DNA of 64,000 bases, taken from contig OU612068.1 of NCBI GenBank assembly GCA_914767715.1, positions 30,132,001 to 30,196,000 on the forward strand, read 5' to 3'. A program made the position numbers and the translations under genes. The notes beneath the pieces are model-generated. The model had not been told where the DNA came from. It worked only from the letters and a program-made list of their open reading frames with translations, and ran no database searches. Source of the DNA: Membranipora membranacea (taxonomy: Eukaryota > Bryozoa > Gymnolaemata > Cheilostomatida > Membraniporidae). Below are positions 59,701-64,000 of the stretch, piece after piece (the first letter of the stretch is position 1; each line of letters begins with the position of its first letter).

Positions 59701-62700
59701 TACCATCATGGCGGACTTGTCTTTTCAATTACAGAGTACAATGCAGTCTACACATATACCCTCTCCTGTTTTTCCATCAGCAGTTCAAGCTGCCCCTCTC
59801 AATATCACCCCTCTGGCACCACAACCTACCGCTAGTTCTAATCTGGATGATCTTTTCTCGTTTGGTGGTTCCACTACCACGGTGAGTGTGCTACGGATCT
59901 GTCAATTTCAATGTCTATTCTCTTACACACATGATATGTTATATGAAAAGATTTCTTTATGAAACCTTAGAAGATTTTTTTATGAAACCTTAGAAGATTT
60001 CTTTATGAAACCTTAGAGTTAACTAAGCCATAGTCTTGGACTACCCTGCAGATACTGCACGGTAGACAAAAATAAACTGTACATATGGCCTTACATGCCA
60101 TCCAATAGACGCTCTAGCCAGTTCAGCACACAAGTGGTACCCAGGGCTTAACATCCTGATGTCCAGACTCGTTTATCTTTTTTGATCCAAATGTACCACT
60201 ATTCTTACTTTATGCATTTATAAAAACTCGGTACAAGGAGTGCCAGCTATGGGCCATGTAAGGCCAACAGCCCTAACACGTACACTCTGTTACACAGGGT
60301 GACAATGGTAGATTGGAATGAGCTATGGGACGAGAGTACACAACTCTGAGTAGTGAATAGCAGGCATGCTAATTAGCGCCATCTTTTTTTGGGGATTGTG
60401 AGATGGGACAATGCAATCGGTTAGCGCGCTTGCTATTCACTGCCAGGCAATTAGTGCCGAAAGAGTTCGGGGGGTTCGAATCCCATTGGGGGAGCTTTCA
60501 AGGTTGATTGCTCAAGGTCCCAGCACCCTCGGTTGTATACCTCTTCTATATGCAATATTTGATTACAGGCTCCCATGTCAGCTGTACCTACCGGTCCATC
60601 ACTCACACAGTCAGCATCACTATCTGATGATATAGGCCTATTATCACTGGATAGTAATATTACTAGTAGCTCTGGTCTAGCTGCTCCTCTCATGCCTCTC
60701 AATGATACACCCTCATGTAAGTATCAATACTTTATAGCATCACTTCTCATGGATATCTGTGAAGACTAAATGAGTACTCTTTTGCTTGTAGATTAAATGG
60801 ATTCTACGAGTTTGTCTCAGCCGATTATCATATCATGTGAAAGCTGATCATGTTCATTGCTGTACTCTTATGATACTTATTTATTTCAGTGTTTGACATT
60901 GCAAGTGGCGACAGCAATGAGAAATTATTTGATAATGGCAAAAAGTCGGCATTGGAAGACCTAGATTTCCTTGGACAAGATCTTTTACAAAAAACTAAAC
61001 CATCACAGCAAGACTTACCACTTGTGTAAGTATAAATTCACTCTAAGAGCTCATTAAAAAATTGACATTCGTATATTCATATTATTAGAAATATACAAGC
61101 TGTAATTAACTTACAATATACATATTAAAAAGGTTGACAAATTTACTCCGGCTGTTATGAATGATGTAATAAATTTGTTACCATTTTCAGTTAGACTGGT
61201 CACTCATGCAGCAGTATTAGTAATATTACCATGTTACATGATTGTAGGGCAGCTCCTCAGGCTCCCGTTAAGAGATCCTTGAACGAGCTTAAGGCTACAG
61301 GAGTGGAACTGAGTCTTAGTTCATCTGTACCTGCGGCTCAATCTAATGTAGCACCTGTAACACAGCTCCTACCACTTACTAATATACACGTACCGCTAGA
61401 CTCTGTCAAACCGGGTATGTACATCCACTTACTTATATACACGTACTGATTGACTCTGTCAAACCCGGCATGTACATCCACTTACTATATAAGTGTGTAG
61501 GCTATAGCAGCACTATGTCAGACCTAAAACTTACATCACTTACTTGTATACACAATATATTTCACAGTCATACATGAGACACAAATCCACTTACAACCTC
61601 AAGCTTCACACATTATAAAGAAATTGATTCCGACAATTGTTTACGTGAAGCAAATTATATAGTATGAGGTCACCGAAATGTTTTTATAGCATACTATTAT
61701 GAAACTTCAATAAATAAGGAAACAATGTTAGTGGTGTAACAAACAAAATGGACGCAACTGATGTAAATACATCCTTCATTTATGTGAAAATTTAATTTAA
61801 CAATATTTTATGAGAAATAATTTACTGATTTTAGGAGATCTACCACCGTTGACAGTTTATGACAAAGATTCTATTAAGTTGGTCATACACTTTGCTCAGA
61901 ACAAGCCACGAGAGGATGTGTACGTGATGGTTATATCTATCACCTCCAGCAAACCACAGCCTGTTAAATCTGTTATATTTCAAGCTGCTGTGCCAAAGGT
62001 AGATATTTACTTCCATGTACAATTCAGGGGGTGAAGTTATTCACTTTTTAACCTTATGCTGAACAGTGGATGTTGTAAGATAATCTCAATGTTCTCCGTC
62101 CTATATCAATCAGTGGTGAAAGGCTTGCTCAAAAATACATCATAACATTGTTGATAATTGCATGAAGATGAATAACAATTGTTGACAAATGCCGCCACTA
62201 GAGGCTGAGAAATTTTGAAACTCCATACAGTGTGTGTTATTAGATATTATGAACTTCCTTTGCTATAGTTATGAATAAAATTTCATATATTTTATATACT
62301 ATTTTATTGACACAATCGATTTATAGTCAATGAAAGTGAAACTACAGCCCCCATCTGGGATGGAGCTGCCTGCTTTCAACCCAATACTACCAACCAGTGC
62401 TGTCACACAGATTATGATACTGGCTAACCCATCAAAGGTAAGTTCATCAAATCATAGCAATTTTTTATCTGGTCTTCATGGTCTGTGTAATAGGGTCTCA
62501 TAGAGGACTCCTGTAAATTATTTTTTTTGCGACTGTAAGCGGTTGAGTTTCAAAAGAATGGTAATCATCTTCAGTAAATTCACCAAATCATGCATATGTG
62601 TGAGGAGACTATCACTTGTCTGGAACTAGACTGACCCTTTTCTAATGGGTTTTTGTATTGTTTTGCGTTTATAGGAGCGAGTAAAACTGAAGTATAAGTT

Positions 62701-62764
62701 GAGTTATATGCTAAACGGAACACCGGTAGCCGATACTGGAGACGTCACAAACTTCCCATTCTGA
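53779..62764 (+). CDS. GGA: GGA clathrin adaptor (Golgi-localized, gamma-ear-containing, ARF-binding)
   Basis: Seventeen exons start at 53779, 54507, 55143, 55597, 56093, 56522, 57100, 57757, 58796, 59246, 59735, 60569, 60890, 61248, 61835, 62327 and 62675; 2118 nt, 705 aa (human GGAs are 613-723). GGAs sort cargo with acidic-dileucine tails from the trans-Golgi to endosomes, recruited by ARF-GTP. VHS domain about 5-150 (LLGHKIQSPQQQESLNAL, CGRRFQDEVGKFRFLNEMIK, VKSKCIELLYKWSL); GAT domain about 185-315; hinge to about 585; gamma-ear to the end (DKDSIKLVIHFAQNKP to TGDVTNFPF). The hinge has a clathrin box LLSLD and several DLF motifs. Exon 1 is only 34 nt: MDGGGSLDTLLY, joined through a split codon to ECTKSTNLAL, matches the N-terminal VHS helix; a neighbouring frame at 53571-53912 hides it. 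Intact. Confidence 0.93.
57311..57354 (+). repeat. GC-rich TCTGAGCC micro-insertion relative
   Basis: AGTCTGAGCCACCCAGACAC..CTACGCCCCCC matches 846-892 (AGTCTGAGCCCCCCAACACT..CGACGCCCCCC) along nearly its whole length. It lies about 15 bp after the GGA exon 7 donor. No flanking duplication was recognised. Confidence 0.5.
58139..58652. mobile_element. ~510-bp foldback MITE in GGA intron 8
   Basis: Arms of about 175 bp: AATAGACAGTTTTCTGAGCTC at the left pairs with GAGCTCAGAAAACTGTCTATT at the right; inner landmarks GAGTTGTCCTCTCTC / GAGAGAGGACAACTC-like and AACCCACACCGCATAGG / CCTATGCGGCGTGGGTT also pair. Loop about 160 bp. Non-coding. Confidence 0.8.
58676..58771 (+). repeat. Tandem duplication before GGA exon 9
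   Basis: A ~48-bp segment containing GATGTATTTAATGAGTAGGG and AGAGACTCACTTGTAATGTT occurs twice in tandem, about 25 bp upstream of the exon 9 acceptor and just right of the foldback MITE. Confidence 0.8.
59947..60015 (+). repeat. 23-bp tandem repeat, three copies
   Basis: AAGATTTCTTTATGAAACCTTAG occurs three times in tandem with one C-to-T change, in GGA intron 11. Confidence 0.85.
60395..60560 (+). mobile_element. Degenerate tRNA-derived SINE in GGA intron 11
   Basis: A box-A-like CAATCGGTTAGCGCGC and a perfect box-B-like GGTTCGAATCCC are about 60 bp apart, too far for a plain tRNA, and no cloverleaf can be drawn. A short non-tRNA tail continues to the exon 12 acceptor. It differs in sequence from the SINE at 25357. 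Confidence 0.5.
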
Positions 62765-64000
62765 GTTAATAAGAAATCGATATGCACCTATTGATTACCA
62801 AACAGTATACAAGAAGTACACACATCACTCCACATACGATAAGCCTCCTGACGTTATCACAGGTGACACCGCAGAAGCTTCTCTCACAATATCACATCAT
62901 GGTGCTCCTCATATGATAGTAGGCCTCGCAGTCAGCTGAATTTATAAGATTCAACACTAAAAAGGCTGGGCTGAGATGTACTGGATTATCTTTGGTTACC
63001 TGTTGATGTCTGCGGCTTAACAGTAACAGCAATGAGATTAACAAATGACTTTTATTATACTGCAACAATCTCAGAACTTTTTTATGTTTTAAGTTGAGGA
63101 GTTTGATTGCTTTCCATATGCCATGTGCATTTATTTTCGGGATTTTATTTTCATTGGTTATCTATTGCTTACTAATTCTTAACACGTGCATCGTTATTGT
63201 TACACTTTTCTATGTCGATACCCTTGCTTCACTATAATGGAATGTATTTATGATACAGATAAAGCACAGTCTATGTCTAGGTTCTGAAGTTTCATTTCCT
63301 CACCACACACAGTCACGAAATAGCTCTGCGTCATCGCTAGCAGTGTCTCCCCCTCTACTGGTTAGTTGTCCAGCGGATAACCTGATTATTATTCAGCTCA
63401 TTTGTAGATCGATGAGCAGCTCCAACAATTTATGCCGAATGATCGAACTGAATGTAACAATGAAGAAGGTTGCTTTTAAACGAAAACAAAGATACATAAA
63501 CCTACCTAGATGTTATGTTGAAGCACAAGAACAGCAGGGATGGAATCCCTGAACAGTACCAGAATAGTGATCTCATTTTAATTGGAGGCAGCACGGGCTC
63601 ATGTTTGGTGTTTACAAGGTGTCAATAATGTTGAAAATAGCTACCCATTCTGCAAAATCGGTTGCTTGTTGCTCAAAATGGTGATGAACGAGTAGTTGTT
63701 AGTGTTTGAAAGCAACTGTTAAATCATACTGAAAAGACACCATTAAATACACAAAAGGGTACATCCATAGTCATAGATTCTAATTAGTACTTCTGTGCCC
63801 CCACTCAGACCAAACGGCCTGCCCAGGCTAAGATTGATCATAGCTAGTCATAGATGTACAGCTAACAGGGAGTGGGTCCCATCCTCCCTGCCTGCAGCTA
63901 CAGCTACTCATGATACACAAAACTGATTGCGGAGTTGTGTTCTCCTTTATTATTAGAGGACAACTTCTGCAGCTCACCTTAGTCCAAGAATGTAAACATG
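62765..64000. other. GGA 3' flank
   Basis: Probable 3'UTR followed by intergenic DNA. The open frame at 63250-63552 has no family resemblance and no splice support. Confidence 0.4.

Overview
The window is nuclear DNA from an animal. Genes are split by many GT-AG introns of roughly 100 bp to 5 kb, the encoded proteins are metazoan families (GGA clathrin adaptor, cyclin-D1-binding protein, SLC46-type transporter, multi-exon molybdo-flavoenzyme), and the spaces between exons are filled with eukaryotic mobile DNA (LINE remnants, tRNA-derived SINEs, a hAT element, foldback elements/MITEs, satellites). The molybdo-flavoenzyme resembles the aldehyde oxidases best known from insects, but nothing fixes the phylum; a non-vertebrate metazoan is the safest statement.

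Layout. 1-10.9 kb: no intact gene; diverged copies of an unnamed ~1.2-1.3 kb repeat (about 0-2.2 and 4.1-5.5 kb), small GC-rich insertions, hairpins and a LINE RT 3' fragment (8.1-8.6 kb). 10.9-14.1 kb, plus: three-exon SLC46/PCFT-like 12-TM transporter. 18.8-25.9 kb, plus: five-exon RNase H, with a dead LINE, its (ATCC)n tail and a 1.2-kb foldback element in intron 2 and a SINE in intron 4. 26.8-27.4 kb: complete non-autonomous hAT element with a perfect 8-bp target duplication. 27.7-28.9 kb, minus: two-exon secreted Cys-rich protein with an Asn/Gly/Gln repeat tail. 31.6-43.7 kb, plus: 27-exon aldehyde-oxidase-like enzyme. 44.9-51.8 kb, plus: eight-exon CCNDBP1 homologue with two >1 kb foldback elements in its introns, ending exactly at a ~66-copy 11-bp minisatellite. 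53.8-62.8 kb, plus: 17-exon GGA adaptor.

Splice sites were joined by hand using reading phase; the aldehyde oxidase (3774 nt), CCNDBP1 (1047 nt), GGA (2118 nt), RNase H (489 nt), transporter and secreted-protein models all close in frame. Exon edges may be off by a base or two. The genes do not form a pathway: they are unrelated housekeeping or metabolic genes in an insertion-rich neighbourhood. The least ordinary content is the mobile DNA: four or more foldback elements of 0.5-1.3 kb, a 41-bp palindrome and a ~47-bp GC-rich insert each flanked by target-site-like direct repeats, and a perfectly homogeneous 11-mer array that starts at a stop codon. I did not find a convincing new multi-gene system.
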